A stretch of DNA of 64,000 nucleotides from Pseudoneurospora amorphoporcata. Lineage: Eukaryota; Ascomycota; Sordariomycetes; Sordariales; Sordariaceae. Where the stretch lies: NCBI GenBank assembly GCA_033297205.1, contig MU859081.1, positions 1 through 64,000 on the forward strand, written 5' to 3'. The notes beneath the pieces are model-generated. The model was given only the letters and a program-made list of their open reading frames with translations, ran no database searches and was not told the origin of the DNA. Positions 9,851 through 21,751 of the stretch are shown piece by piece; the first letter of the stretch is position 1; each line of letters starts with the position of its first letter. Position numbers and translations under genes: made by a program.

Positions 9851-12246
9851 TGCCATGTCGGCACGAATATTCGTTTTCGGGCGCCAGCGGCCTGAGCAAC
9901 CAACGCGACAACAATTACAACAACACCAACTTCTTGGACAACAATTATAGATACAGACGACGACCATCAACGTCGATAAAGGCCAACGGTACGTGACGTT
10001 TCACACAGCTGCTACAGTTGCGTAGGCAGTTTGTGTGAGAGGACCAGTCCGCCTACAGGACCTCGTTTGGAATACACAGATCTCGAAGCGTTTACGCCAC
10101 ATATCACCTACACAGCAAGCGGCTTGTTGCTTTTTATGGCTCTAGAGCATTTCATCTTGTTTATGATCCTTTTCTCTCCAACAAACAAGCACGGAGGGAA
10201 GATGATGTATTTCTGCGGACGGTACAGGGATCTTATACCTACATGTTGCAATTTCTCAAAAGAGAGGGCAGATGGGATCGGTCAAGACTATGAGGGAGGG
10301 ACAACCGCCCCTTCCACCTTGACACCGGCTGCCGGGAATAACGGTTCACGAAAACGCATCGCTTGGCGCAATAGTTTGTCTTTTTTTTCTTCCTTTTTTC
10401 TCTTTTTCTTTTTCACTTTCTTTTTACCTGGTGAACGGACATATAAAGCGAACTATAGAGGGACGGCAATGGCATGATCGGTTGGTGGGGTACGTATACC
10501 CTTTTGGATGGAGTTCGGTCGGAATATTACTTTCTTATTTCTTCAATTTTTATCTCATCGTCTTGGGCATTTTTATGATCCGACTCTATGTAGAAGAGGG
10601 GCGCTTTACATTATGTACATGGTATACAGGATGTTGCTATCCGAAGAAGCACGAAGCTACTGGATTTGTTAGCTTCGAAAAGATCTTCCTCGCCGTTTTG
10701 GTAAGCCGCAACATTTAAGGAAGGGGACAATGTTTCTTATGGTTATGGAATAGGAGACTGGAGGTCCAAAGCACACATCACCACGCAAGTACAGAAGCAC
10801 CATGCCACTTAGAAGCCCCTCGAGAGCCCCTACCATTGTGGTTTTGGTGTGAGCGGAGACGAAGATGGGCTTCGGTCTGAAGCTCAGGAGCTCCAACAGT
10901 CTCTGACCGCACTGACCGCACTGACCGCACTGGCCAGCACCGTCGGATACGTCATGTGTTAGGCTCTCCTTCGGATCTCCTTCGGAGTACACTAAGTATC
11001 TGGCACGACCCTGAAGTAGATTCCAGGAGTGTAGACTATAGAGAGGTACAAGGGCGTCAAGGGAGTGGATCATGATGCACGGGTCCCTGGTCCCATGTTT
11101 GGTACCTATGTGCTCGAACTTGCAAAAGCAACAATACAACTCACAAACTCTTCAGAAACTGCTGCACGCGATTGGCCAATGGGTTCCAGCCGGGAAGGCG
11201 CACAGAAAAGGCAAAGAGTTCAGAAAAAAAACAGCAGATGGAAACAGCAGCGGGATCATGCGCTTCAAAGAAGCGACCTCTTTTCAGATGTCCACAAGGT
11301 ACAGTGGGTCGTAGTGAGTGGTTTTCTCCTTTCTCTGCGTCCCCATTCGACACCCAAGGCCGGCGGAGCTCGGGCCCCAGAGAACTGGGGAGGCTCAGTA
11401 AAGGGATGCCCATGTTAACCGCAAAGAGTGGCATACCATACACTCGAAGAACTGCAGGCACAGTAGTGTAGCACGTACGTAGGCTACCTCGGCGAAGTAC
11501 TTCGGGGTCGGAGTTTACCGGGCTGTTGCCCACTCGGGCATGAAATGCTGTGGGTAGTGCCGAGCGCGACTGGTTCTAGCTCACGTCGCCGAGGTGTGCC
11601 TCAGCCAAGAGGATACCAGACACATTGTGAATCTGGGGATGTTTGGTTGGGGTTTGTTGTTCAGAGGAGCACAACTTGCAAGCATCCCTAGCTAGAGGCC
11701 GGATACACTTACACGAGAGAGATCAGTGCTCGGACTTTGTGGCGTGTACGTGCACGGGCAGTCGAGACCATCCAGCCCTGCTGGAGGAAGCTAGTACCCA
11801 AGGGGAAAGGACAGACGGGTGGTGCGTAGGGGCCTTTTGGCCTTGTACATACATAGTGCATCATAGTTGCAATAATGGATTCGGTTCAAAGGTTTCGACG
11901 GGGCAGTTCGAGAACCTAAGGAACGCATGTATCAGATGGCAAATTGGCGCTCGCTCTGTGACTGGCCAATGCACCGAGAGTTGTTGTGGCGCGCTTGACG
12001 GGGCCAATGGCGCTGGCAAACATGGCCGGCTTGTGGGGAACCCCTGGAAGGCCGTGATCCTGTTGACGCATACTAACTACCTAGGGAGGCATGCCGGCCT
12101 TGTTGATTTTCAGAGCCTCACCTGAACGGACTGGTACATGCCGGAAAAGATATCAAAGCGACGACGTAGACAGATATCCCAGACGGGACCACATACCTAA
12201 AAGCTAACCTCTATGCTGTGAGAACAAATACGGCAACGTTGAACGT

Positions 12247-12295
12247 CACCACCACCACCACGACCACGACCACGACCACGACCATCACGACGACG
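12247..12295. repeat. ACC/ACG trinucleotide-type simple repeat
   Basis: CACCACCACC passes into repeated CACGAC units and ends ATCACGACGACG. It is a simple repeat with no coding support. Confidence 0.7.
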
Positions 12296-12828
12296 CTGAG
12301 TCCTGGGTTCATGCTCGTGAATAGCGCCAGACAAGCCATCTTTATACAAGTTTGTCGCAGAAACGGGCTACATGTGGCTCAATGGCGACTGGTCCATCAA
12401 GTTTAGAGAAAAAGCACTTTGGGCAACTACACGTAAGAGAGTGCCAAAACTTTGGAGGACGAACTGGACGACTGCCCTGACATGCTTGACAAGCAAAAAG
12501 CATCGTTACACTAGTGTTTGTCCACACCCCCACAGTCACGGAGAACTTCCTTTTTTTCTCTTTGTAGAGTCTGGGAACGCATTGACCGGACAAATGGGAG
12601 AAGGTGCTGAGGTTGGATTATGAGTTTGATATACACGCATGTACAATCTATGGTGAGGCCATAGCAGCTGATGGGATTGGGCGACTGTGCACAGTAATGG
12701 ATACCTAGGTAGGGTGCTTTTGTTCAATGCCCACAGCCCCCATCCCGGTTTCTCCGCGTCTATACCCCGACCTCTCACGCACCGAGAATGGGGGGCCGGG
12801 GGGCGGGGAGTACGGGGAGTACGGGGAT

Positions 12829-12870
12829 GAGACGGAGACGGAGACGGAGACGGAGACGGAGACGGAGACG
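12829..12870. repeat. Hexanucleotide tandem repeat (GAGACG)7
   Basis: Seven perfect copies of GAGACG occur in a G-rich setting. The open frames across it code only for dipeptide runs (ET or SP) and are products of the repeat. Confidence 0.85.
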
Positions 12871-12982
12871 GAGAGGGCACATGGGGCAGGCGGCTTCCTG
12901 GGTGTGGTGGTGGTTCATGGGGGGGTCGGAGGCGGCAGAGTTCAGAAGAGGATCGAAGGATGCAGGGGACGTGCAAAAGGTA

Positions 12983-13314
12983 CAGTAAGCATCCTAGTTC
13001 CAGCAGCACCCAAAATCTAGCCCCAGGTGTTGCATTTACAGGGGTGTTGCTCTAAGTGGTGCCGTGCACAGACTATATTCTCTCCAACCCGTCAGAAAAT
13101 ATACACCAAAATAAGCATGCTAAGCAATATCTGCCCTTCTACTAGACCCCTTTATTATATTCTACGATATAAATTTAAGAGCAAATACCTATTTTTACTA
13201 TTGCCAATTGTAGGTTTGCATTTCCTCTTACAAAAAAGGGTATCTTGGAGGTTACTATCGCAATTACAGGGAGGTTGCTCCCAGAGAGTGTTGCATTTAC
13301 AGGGGTTCTGACTG
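12983..13314. mobile_element. Possible pogo/Fot1-type MITE (weak terminal repeats)
   Basis: Flanked by TA on both sides (12981-12982 and 13315-13316). It begins CAGTAAGCATCC and ends GGGGTTCTGACTG; the reverse complement of the end matches the start at 10 of 15 positions. Its last 25 bases resemble the right end of the clearer element at 47788-48153 (TTGCAT...ACAGGGG...CTG-TA). A TGTTGCATTTACAGGGG segment occurs twice inside (about 13028 and 13289). Confidence 0.4.
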
Positions 13315-15524
13315 TAGACAGACGGTAGGCGGTGAACGTGAAGAGGGAGGCAGGGAGGGATGCCGGTGCCCGGTGGAGGTGTGCACAGCAACCTAGTTGT
13401 AGGTAGTGCTCGCGATTAGACCGCAGCGCGAGAGGACCATCAAGACACTGATATTATTTTTTTTGTCCTGATCTCTAGTGCCCTTGGGAAGAAACAGGGT
13501 TGTTTTTCCTCCATCGTAAGCGCATCCGCATGGTGCATGGTAGGATCCCCCATCTCTGCGATGCAGTTTCTGCTCGAGAAGGCGGGTATGTATCCACTGC
13601 GCCCACCCAATTAGACCAATACCTATCGCTGGAAGCGATCTCACCAAGAGAAAATGGTGTATGCACTGTATGGATTTCCTCGCTGTCGGGCTCCATCTTT
13701 CCGAGACCCTGGCTCCCTCAGTATCTGTCTCTAGCTTGAACCTACCGCCTCCGCACACTGTGGGTGCTATGCTACGTACCTACCTTACCTAGATATCGTA
13801 TGTATGTATATAGTATCTACCTACACCACCGAGACTAAGGTACCGCCCAGCCAAGGACCGGAGCTGACGCTGAGATGTACAATTGCCGATCAAACTGAAC
13901 GCAGTAGACATCGAGAAGAGAAACTTTATCCGTATTTGCATCTAAAGTTGTAGTGTAGATGTTGTGGGGAGCTAGGAGAGGTATGTAGGTAGTGCAGCTG
14001 CTGTGCAGGTGAAGTAAAGCCACGGGAAGTGCAAAGCAGGACATGGGACTAAGTTGTCCCCGATGCGGCTCAAACCCGGACGAATTTCCGAGACACGTCA
14101 AAGCGAGGAGATTTAAATCCCCTCGCGCATGATACCTACCGTAGTTATGTTAATGTATGGTTTCTCATCAACAACCAGAGACGTACACTAGAAGACTACC
14201 ACACGTAACTCCGCAATAGGTATACGGACAAGCCTACCACGTGCGAGCATGTTGCGCTACCTCTAGTGCACCGTCTACGTACCTAGCAGCGCCGTTTCAG
14301 TCCATCTCCTCAACCCACAAGGCGCCGCCGCCGCCACCTGGAGTCCTGGACATGCCAAAACCCGGGCTATGACGGACAATCCCCGTGCTTTTGTTTCACC
14401 ATCTCCCTCTTTCGCCTTTGGTCAGGAAATCTTCCTCTTTGTTGCTCCTGTCTGTGTTTGAAGAATCGCGTCCTACCTCTAGCCAGGAGTCCAGCACAAT
14501 TGCCATGGCCGCTCCCGTGCGCGGCCCGACCATGGCCCCTATCGGATCACTTGTTGACGCCCAAAGAATCCGGCCGGATCTTTATTCCCGCCTGGGCGCC
14601 TGCAAGACTCTTTTGCCCATCCGGCTTGTGTCTGTGGACATTATACCTTGAAGCTAATCGGCGAATGGGGTAGCGACTAGCCCGAAGCAGATAGAAGGAA
14701 GCCGTTACGGCACCGATGCTGTGGCTGATCGGGGGGGATGAGAGATCATCCGGTGACGCAACCAAACAGACTGTCAACCGTCAATTCAACCTCATGTCTG
14801 TCTCGTCAATGCCTCGGGGGTATTTTATCCGTGATGCAGGTGGCGCTACGCTGTGCCAAATTCGTGGCGGCACCAAAATCTGGAAGGAGGTCGCGTGTGT
14901 TGTGCGGTGTTTTCCATCCCCTTGAGTTTTATAATACACAATCTGTGTCGGCTGCCAACTTGTCTCGCCATTCTCTGCATTGCTCAATCTTCCAGGTCGC
15001 CCGTTCAAGTGTGAAGCGGACCCCCGAGGCTCCCACCCACCGTGTTCCCGTTCAAACCTCACGGCTACCTTACCCAGCACTTTGGATTGGACGTGGGGTG
15101 GTCGTCAACCGATAACAAGTCAGTCTAAATGATACTGCCCCGATTTATGATCCCGCAGCAACCTAAGTCGCTAACTCTCTTCCTACGCCGTACAGTACCC
15201 CGGCTGATCTGACGGGGACCCGACTCGTGCACTCTCCACAGCGGCTCCTTCCCGTAATATTCCCGCCCGGTCCAGATGGTTTATGGGCCCGAAGCTGGGG
15301 AGCCACGTGGGGCCAACCGCTCCGGTTCCCCAAATCCGGATGTCCCCGGACCCCACGATGCCGCACCTGGCTTTGGTGCCTGTCTTGCGGATGCGGGTGC
15401 GGATGCGGGTGCTAAGGCGGGGGAGGCGGAGGCCAGGACCGGGAGGCTGTCTTTGATTACCAACCTTGGCCACCGTGAATCATCCCTGAATCATGGGCAT
15501 GTGTCCCGAGACGCTCCCGTCACA

Positions 15525-17747
15525 ATGTCCGGCGTGGCTACTGCAGACACGGTTGCCGAGAGAACCATCGAGTCTGCACCGCAGCGGCATCTCGCCCGCG
15601 CCAAGGCTGTCTCATGGAGGGACCTACCCCGGAAAGACCAGCTTATCGTCATCACTCTCGCTAGGTTGAGTGAACCGCTTGTCCAGACCTCTCTTCAGGT
15701 ATGCTCTCTGGAATCTATTGTGCAGCGGTTGATCCATTGCTGATTGTTGGTTATATCAAGTCCTACATGTTCTACCAGTTGAAGTGGTTCAATCCCGACC
15801 TTCCTGACTCGACCATTTCTAGCCAGGCTGGAATCCTTCAGTGAGTCTCTCTCCCACTCGTAATTTCAGCAAATATGCCATGGATTGTCGTAGCGGTATG
15901 CAAGCGATTATCGTTGCTGATTCTTCGATTCCGAATCAGTGCCAGTTTTACGGCTGCCCAATTCCTAACCGCCATGCTGTGGGGGCGAGTTGCCGACTCT
16001 CCTCGGTGTGGCCGCAAAACTGTGCTTTTGATTGGTCTCGGTGGTACAAGTAAGTTACTGGTATCTACTTCTGCTAATGTGCCCATCTCCAGCAATTGTT
16101 TTGGCCCTGTCTCCGTGCTTCTGCTAACAATATTTCGCATAGTGCTATCATGCATCGGGTTCGGCTTCTCAACTTCGTTTTGGGAAGCACTTCTCTTCAG
16201 GTCTTTGGGTGGAATCACGAACGGGAACATAGGCGTTCTCAGAACCATGTGAGTAGAACAGAATTGGTCCGGATGTGCTATCATGCTTCGTTCCGTGCTA
16301 TATATAACCTGCGGGTCCCGTGCTGACATGTCTTACTTGTAGGATTAGTGAAACCGTCAAGGAGAAGAAGTAAGTTGGCCTCTTTAGCCAAGGACAAAAG
16401 CCCTCCTGTCCACCGACACCCATTTCGCCTTGTGTTTTATAATATTAATGGATGCGACAGATACCAATCAAGGGCATTTTTGCTCCTTCCTATGGCTTTC
16501 AACATTGGCATCATCATTGGTCCCATACTTGGCGGGCTTCTCTCCGATCCTGCGGGGACCTACCCTGACACGTTTGGCAAAGTTGGCTTCTTCACGCACT
16601 TCCCGTATGCTGCCCCTAATATACTTTCAGCGGTGTTTCTCTTTTTCGCCATGGTCTCTGTTTGGCTGTTCCTAGAAGAGGCAAGTTTATTTCATGCTAG
16701 TTATGCTGTCTTACACCCTTCACGTCCCCTTGTGTGACGCCATGCTTACTCATACCTCTCACTTAGACACTGGACTCGCGTGCAATGGTACGAGATAGGG
16801 GCCTGGAACTGGGGCAGAAGCTTCGAAGATGTTTTTCTCGTCGTGATGCGGAGGCGTTCTATGCACCATTGGCATGGACAGACTCAAGCGCTGAACTCGA
16901 GCTTAGTCCTACCGTGGAGGAAGCTAAATCCTCAGGCAAGCCGGCGTACAGTGGTCCTGGGAACCAAAAACAGCTTCGGAGGCGATACACCCAGCGGCTC
17001 CCCTTCCGACGTATCTTTACGCGAAACGTCAGCTTCACACTCGTTGCGAACTTTCTCCTTGCCTTCCACCTGGGTACCTTCAACTCGTTGTGGTTCGTCT
17101 TCCTTTCCACCCCCGTGTACGACCCAACCAAACCCACATCATCTCCAAACGCCTTGGTGCGGAACCTCCCTTTTATTTTTACGGGGGGCTTAGGCCTACA
17201 ACCCCGTGAGGTGGGTATGGCCATGGCTATTCTCGGCGTCATTGGGATCGGCCTTCAGCTCGGGCTTTATCCATGGCTTTCTGCACGGCTGGGTACGGTC
17301 AAAAGCTGGCGCTTCTGCCTCCTGTTTTTCCCCTTTGCTTATTTCCTGGTGCCATACCTAAGCTTGGTGCCGAGCTCTTCGCCGCCACCAAGCCCCAAAG
17401 ACGGAATTGCGGTCTGGGTGGCCATCGCCGGAGTGCTCGCCCTTCAGGTCGTTGGACGCACGTTTGCGTTGCCAGCGCAGACCATTCTGGTCAACAACTG
17501 CACTCCGCATCCCAGTGTGCTGGGTACCGTTCACGGCATCGGACAAAGCGTTAGCAGTTTTGCCAGGACGTTGGGGCCCATGCTTTGTGGCTTCTTGTAT
17601 GGGCTTGGCCTGAATATGGGAGTTGTTGGTGCTGTATGGTGGGGCTTGAGCGGAATGGCCATACTCGGATTCCTGGCCAGTTTATTCGTATGGGAGGGTG
17701 ATGGGCATGAGATCTGGTTAGAGGGTGACGATGAGGATGACACCTAG
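15525..17747 (+). CDS. Major facilitator superfamily transporter (YCR023C / zinc-induced-facilitator type)
   Basis: Seven exons: 15525-15698, 15761-15840, 15940-16049, 16143-16248, 16343-16369, 16461-16680 and 16767-17747, giving 565 residues. Joining these preserves frame and restores the family pattern throughout. After a short cytosolic N-terminus (WRDLPRKDQLIVITLARLSEPL) comes MFS motif A between TM2 and TM3 (WGRVADSPRCGRK, about 97-109). Then follow FWEALLFRSLGGITNGN and motif GPILGGLLSDP (about 187-197), a long charged central loop, and six C-terminal hydrophobic segments ending in an acidic tail. It is an integral membrane protein; the substrate is unknown. Intron 6 starts with GC (GCAAGT) instead of GT. 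An in-frame ATG at 15276 would add 83 low-complexity residues; I prefer 15525. Confidence 0.85.
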
Positions 17748-18012
17748 CATGCAAGTGTGCGATGTTGGAGCCAGGTGCTTGACGCGGCGTATCGGGGATA
17801 TCTTGGATATCCTGCAGCATAATGCGACATATAACACTGAGAATCCGCACGTGGAAACAAACTTCAACTTGTAAGAACACAGTATATAGTTGAGGCTGGC
17901 AGGGTACTTTTTGGTATCCGCGTGGTTCTCGCCAGTCGAACACATGGAAAGGTACCAGGGATAGCACACAGTGTTCTTCAATGCAAGAATAAGCATGCGT
18001 AATCATCAAAAA
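17748..18012. other. Short intergenic stretch between MFS gene and tRNA
   Basis: No gene is seen. It holds the 3' flank of the transporter and the upstream region of the tRNA. Confidence 0.4.
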
Positions 18013-18086
18013 TCCTTCGTGGCGCAATTGGCTAGCGCGTCAGACTGTTAATCTGGAGGCTGTAAGTTCGATCCTTACCGAAGGAG
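18013..18086 (+). tRNA. tRNA-Asn (anticodon GTT)
   Basis: The 7-bp acceptor stem TCCTTCG pairs with CGAAGGA, followed by discriminator G. A D-arm with GGCGCAATTGGCTAGCGCG includes the A box. The anticodon stem is TCAGA/TCTGG with loop CTGTTAA, placing GTT at 18047-18049. The T arm contains GTTCGATCC (B box). No intron. It is independent of the neighbouring protein genes and would be read by RNA polymerase III. Confidence 0.95.
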
Positions 18087-18181
18087 TATATGTTTGTTAT
18101 TAATCGCTTAATTGATTACATTTCCTTTGGCGTTTTCTCACAGTTCTTTGGTTTTCGTCTTCTTTACATGCGCTTGTATAC

Positions 18182-18206
18182 TTTTTTTTTTTTTTTTTTT
18201 TTTTTT
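18182..18206. repeat. Poly-T tract (25 T)
   Basis: Twenty-five consecutive T lie about 95 bp downstream of the tRNA. It is the first long T run after the tRNA and could stop RNA polymerase III read-through. It may equally be the complement of an old poly(A) tail. Confidence 0.8.
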
Positions 18207-18236
18207 CCTTCTCCTTCCTCATGTCTTGTTGCGGGT

Positions 18237-18241
<5 letters not shown>

Positions 18242-18278
<37 letters not shown>
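18242..18278. repeat. Poly-T tract (37 T)
   Basis: Thirty-seven consecutive T, separated from the previous tract by 35 bp. Such lengths are unstable, so the exact count in the assembly is doubtful. Confidence 0.8.
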
Positions 18279-18280
<2 letters not shown>

Positions 18281-18920
18281 GCGGGGTTTCTCTTTCACCT
18301 AACATTTACCTTCCTGCTATCCAACTATCAAAGCTTTCTCATTCAATGTCCTTCCTCGTACTTGTCTCTTTTTAAGCATGACCTGCACCTTTGGGATATA
18401 TAAAACTGAGGGACAGTATCTTAAAGAAGCTGAGACTAACGCAACCAGAGTATTGTCATAACCCTTTTAGTTGGCATCTGAGCGTTGAGCTAAATTCCCG
18501 ATCAAGTCATTGTACCAAACCTCGGTGTATTCGCATTGATGATGCATACCCACATAGCGCCTCCCACCCACATTCCAATCAGCCACTGCGCGTTTCACTC
18601 CAACCAAAGGGGAGGAATTTAGTAAGTATGGGCTAGTCACCTGTGTAAGCCGTGTCTCCGACCATTACCGAAAGATTACCAAATTCACATAGCAACCATT
18701 TCACATTTTCTTATCAGGCGCTGCTACCCATTTACTTCACTTGCACCGAAAGACACTTCATATATTATACGACTTAACTACCTACCTCTTTCACCTGTTC
18801 AGACAGACTCACATCGTCCCGTTTCCATCCTCCTGTCGGACGACGACGCCATCACCACCAGGACTGCGGCACAACGTCTTCATAACAACAAAAGGAGCGC
18901 AGGTTTTCAACGACAAAGCA
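18279..18920. other. Intergenic, promoter side of ureidoglycolate lyase
   Basis: No gene is seen. The frame of the following gene is open to 18741 but has no ATG before 18921, so this part is read as leader. Confidence 0.4.
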
Positions 18921-19688
18921 ATGGCTACCCCCGTCACGATAAAGCTCAACGGACTGGACATGGTGGTCGATGCGGTACCGCTTGCACTGGAGGTGTTTGA
19001 ACCATTTGGTGATGTGGTTGCGAATCCACGACCTGACCTCCACCCTGTGATAGCGGCAAAGGCCAACGACACGGCAGGCATGCCCTTCGATGCCATTGTC
19101 GCCAACCAGGGGACGGCAATCAAGTACCAGCACGTGTCACGGATGGAAAACCTCTACGACCAGGCACCGAGCGGCCGAACCGGAGTGGCTGTCTCCAACA
19201 TGTTTGTGTGTGCATCACGGGCGCTCCCTCGGCGACTCGAGGCCGGGGTTGAGCGTGAGGTCTTCCCGGTCACTGTTCTCGAGCGCCATCCGTTCACTAG
19301 TCAAACATTTGTGCCACTCCGCGCCGATTCACAAAGTCGATACTTGGTCGTTGTCGCTCCAAGCCTCTCGCCAAGTGCCAAAGACCAGCAGCTGCCCGTT
19401 CCCTCGCGGCCTGCTGGGACCATCGCTAATCGAGAGTTGCCGGGTCGAGGGCTACCTGACCTGAAGGGCCTGCGTGCTTTCATCGCCACTACGGACCAGG
19501 CCGTAACCTACGGGGCGGGCACGTGGCACTCTCCCATGGTGGCCCTTGGCCCAGCCGACAAGGCAATTGATTTCTTCGTTTTCCAGTTCGCCAACGAGGT
19601 CGCCGTGGAAGATTGTCAGGAGGTTTTCTTTGGCCCAACCATTGTCACGGTCCGCCTTCCGCCTCGGTCGATAGCGAGTAAGCTGTGA
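18921..19688 (+). CDS. DAL3: Ureidoglycolate lyase (allantoin/purine catabolism)
   Basis: Single exon, 255 residues, starting at the first in-frame ATG. The fold-defining segments of the ureidoglycolate hydrolase/lyase family are present: an N-terminal LALEVFEPFGDVV segment; the centre with IKYQHVSRMENLY, MFVCASRALPRR and VTVLERHPFTSQTFVPL; a RYLVVVAP strand; and the C-terminal FIATTDQAVTYGAGTWHSPM, where the His-containing GTWHSPM lies in the cupin-like active site. The enzyme splits ureidoglycolate into glyoxylate and urea, the last step of allantoin use as a nitrogen source. No other allantoin genes are near, so it is not clustered here. In fungi such genes are usually under nitrogen control, but no regulatory site was verified. 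Confidence 0.92.
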   Translation: MATPVTIKLNGLDMVVDAVPLALEVFEPFGDVVANPRPDLHPVIAAKANDTAGMPFDAIVANQGTAIKYQHVSRMENLYDQAPSGRTGVAVSNMFVCASRALPRRLEAGVEREVFPVTVLERHPFTSQTFVPLRADSQSRYLVVVAPSLSPSAKDQQLPVPSRPAGTIANRELPGRGLPDLKGLRAFIATTDQAVTYGAGTWHSPMVALGPADKAIDFFVFQFANEVAVEDCQEVFFGPTIVTVRLPPRSIASKL

Positions 19689-20229
19689 TGGGAGGCGCAT
19701 TGCCTGTGGAAATACCGCTGGTTTGATGGCTAGATGTAATTACCAAGCCGGTGGTGCAATCACTGGAACATGGCATAGATTACTCGACCTGCTGTGTCTG
19801 GAGTTCGGTGGTGGATGGCCTAGATGGAGAGCTGATAACTGTTAACAGTCCTCAGCACAAACAGATAGCCGTAGTTCTGAAATGCATAGACTTGGCGGGG
19901 TAGTATTACCCCTATGTGTCGCGGTGTTTTGCGAAAGGCACAATGGCGTTTGTAGTATTACGATAATCAACTTAACCTTCTTGAAAAGGGGCTGTGCGTC
20001 TGAAGAGCTGAAGATGGATGATTATGGAAGGAGTGCCCAATCGTATCGACCGTCTTGACACATGATGCCCTAGTAAACAATCAAACTGTATCGACCACTA
20101 AAAAAAAGGAAGTACTAGCACAACTGAAAGTTCAACATCACACTTGCTCACCGTCAAAATTTTGGGCCCTCGGCTGAAAAGCTCCATTCATCATCTGCTT
20201 CGGCCCCTTTCGTCCTTAGCAAACGCACA
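19689..20229. other. Intergenic region
   Basis: No gene is recognised. It holds the 3' flank of the ureidoglycolate lyase and the promoter of the next gene. Confidence 0.4.
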
Positions 20230-21312
20230 ATGAAGCCCGTGACCGAACCAGTCGATGCAAGAAACAAGCTGGAAGACCTCTCTGGCATCAAGATCAAACC
20301 GGCAGAGAACCCATACGATGCCCTCATACAAACCTGCAATGACCAGCCGGTAGGTGCCTCGGCCGATGCTCTCCTTCCATGTCGGGGGAAGTTGCGAGTC
20401 TTTGAAGTCCTACTCACCAACCTGCTCTCTACGTCTAGGCCGAGATACAGTCGCTATATGCCACTCATCGAGTGACACGAAACCTCCAACAGCAACAACA
20501 GTTCTTATCAGCCGACTTTCCAGAACTCATCATCGACCCCGTTTTGTTACGGCTCGAGAGACCATCAGTCGAGCCTGGGTTCCGAGACCTACGGCACTGT
20601 CTTGTCTTTTGGGCAAGACCACCGGAGCATATTTTGAAACTGGCTTCCCATCTGCAATCCCTCCTCCAGAAGGCGGCTCCCAGTGCGTCAGAAACCATCC
20701 GTTGCTGCTTTGCCCTGCGTATTATGGAATGACTGATTGTACCTGAGCGAAGTAGATTTGTGGCTCATGCCCACGCACCGTATGCACATGACGGCACTTG
20801 AGCTGGCGCACTCACGGACCTCGGATGAGATTGCGAGCCTTGTGTCGTCGATACGGCCGGCGATGCCGTCGTTGACGAACCTGACATTTACGCATCGGGC
20901 CCGGCTGGTGAGACCCATGATATCCTATGACCTCTCGGCCATTGCCGTGTCGTTCGTGCCGGCAGCGGAGGAGAATAATGACGGATACACGTACCATCAC
21001 CTCCGCAGGGATCTGTTCGAGGCAGTGAAGAAGACCGGGGTTGAGGTCGGGTCTCGGTACGTGGTTCCTAGCGCCCACATCACGCTCGGGCGATATCTCG
21101 GCCAAGAGGACCACGCAACCCCTCTGGCCCGGCAAAGCTGGATCCGGGCGATTGAAGACATCAACAAGTGGCTGGAGACGCAGGTGTGGGACTCTGTCGA
21201 CGGCGAGTTCACGGGGGAGTGGATTGTCGGTCAGGAGAAAGGGCTTGAAGTGCGAGACGGGACGCTATGGTATGGAGGTGGTCGCACCATCATGGCGGGA
21301 GAAGGATTCTAA
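20230..21312 (+). CDS. 2H phosphoesterase superfamily protein (RNA ligase / cyclic phosphodiesterase-like)
   Basis: Three exons: 20230-20349, 20439-20682 and 20753-21312, giving 307 residues. The third exon could begin 3 nt later (20756) with no change of frame. The two signature tetrapeptide regions of 2H phosphoesterases are present: RMHMTALEL (His133, Thr135) and SAHITLGRY (His230, Thr232). They are separated by about 97 residues, with LSAIAVSFVPA forming the intervening strand. Members act on 2',3'- or 1'',2''-cyclic phosphates or 2'-5' linked RNA. The exact substrate of this fungal subfamily is not known to me. No signal peptide or membrane segment is seen, so a cytosolic or nuclear protein is likely. 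Confidence 0.8.
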
Positions 21313-21751
21313 GTTGGCTCTTAGGTTGGAACGGCTGGTAATGAATGATGTGCTTTGTGTGTCTCCCCGCCCTCAAAGCCAACGTTGGGTACTATGCTGT
21401 TGGTTGTCTATGCAGTGTATGTACATGGTGCACAGTGGACATGCTGCTGAGGTAGTCATGTCAATCAAATCGATCTTGTCCATAAAAGCAGGGTTGCTCT
21501 CATCTCGAGATTGGATTTGGTTGTAATTGGTTAGTGTAGGTTCAGTTGCTGAAGGTTTTGGCGGTTGACGTTGCTGAGGTCGCCCCCGTCACTCTGGCTA
21601 ACCTACCTACTAGGCTCGTCCCGCTAATTTTGTACTGACCACTCACTGCCTCCAAGTACGTAACCCCGCCCAGCCCTGCTCTTAGCCCCCTTGGTTTCTG
21701 CATTGCCCACATGTTTCCCGGCCGGGACTTGTTCGTGGCGGTTGGGCAGCA
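21313..21751. other. Intergenic region
   Basis: No gene is recognised. It ends in the leader of the RasGAP gene. Confidence 0.4.

Larger units (their letters stand above)
9851..15524. other. 5.7 kb gene-poor stretch
   Basis: I recognise no protein-coding gene. Contents are a T-rich stretch (10379-10432), an ACC/ACG-rich simple repeat (12247-12295), seven GAGACG units (12829-12870), a putative TA-flanked MITE (12983-13314), and TACCTA-rich DNA (about 13770-13820). Open frames up to about 160 codons, such as 11643-12125, lack domains. The last 700 bp lead into the transporter gene; an ATG at 15276 is in frame with it. Confidence 0.45.

Noticed and set aside
11643..12125. 160-codon plus-strand frame
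   Set aside because: High Cys/Gly content but no motif, no splice extension and no codon bias; most likely chance.
12536..13009. 157-codon minus-strand frame with Ser-Pro repeats
   Set aside because: The repeat peptide comes from the GAGACG microsatellite; nothing around it supports a gene.
15276..15524. Upstream ATG extending the MFS transporter by 83 residues
   Set aside because: The added residues are low-complexity (Gly/Ala/Asp repeats from a GGATGC-type repeat); homologous N-termini are short, so 15525 was kept as start.
16093..16129. Alternative short exon in the MFS gene after an AG at 16092
   Set aside because: It runs into a stop in the required frame; extending the intron to 16142 restores the GGTMLSCIGFGF family sequence.
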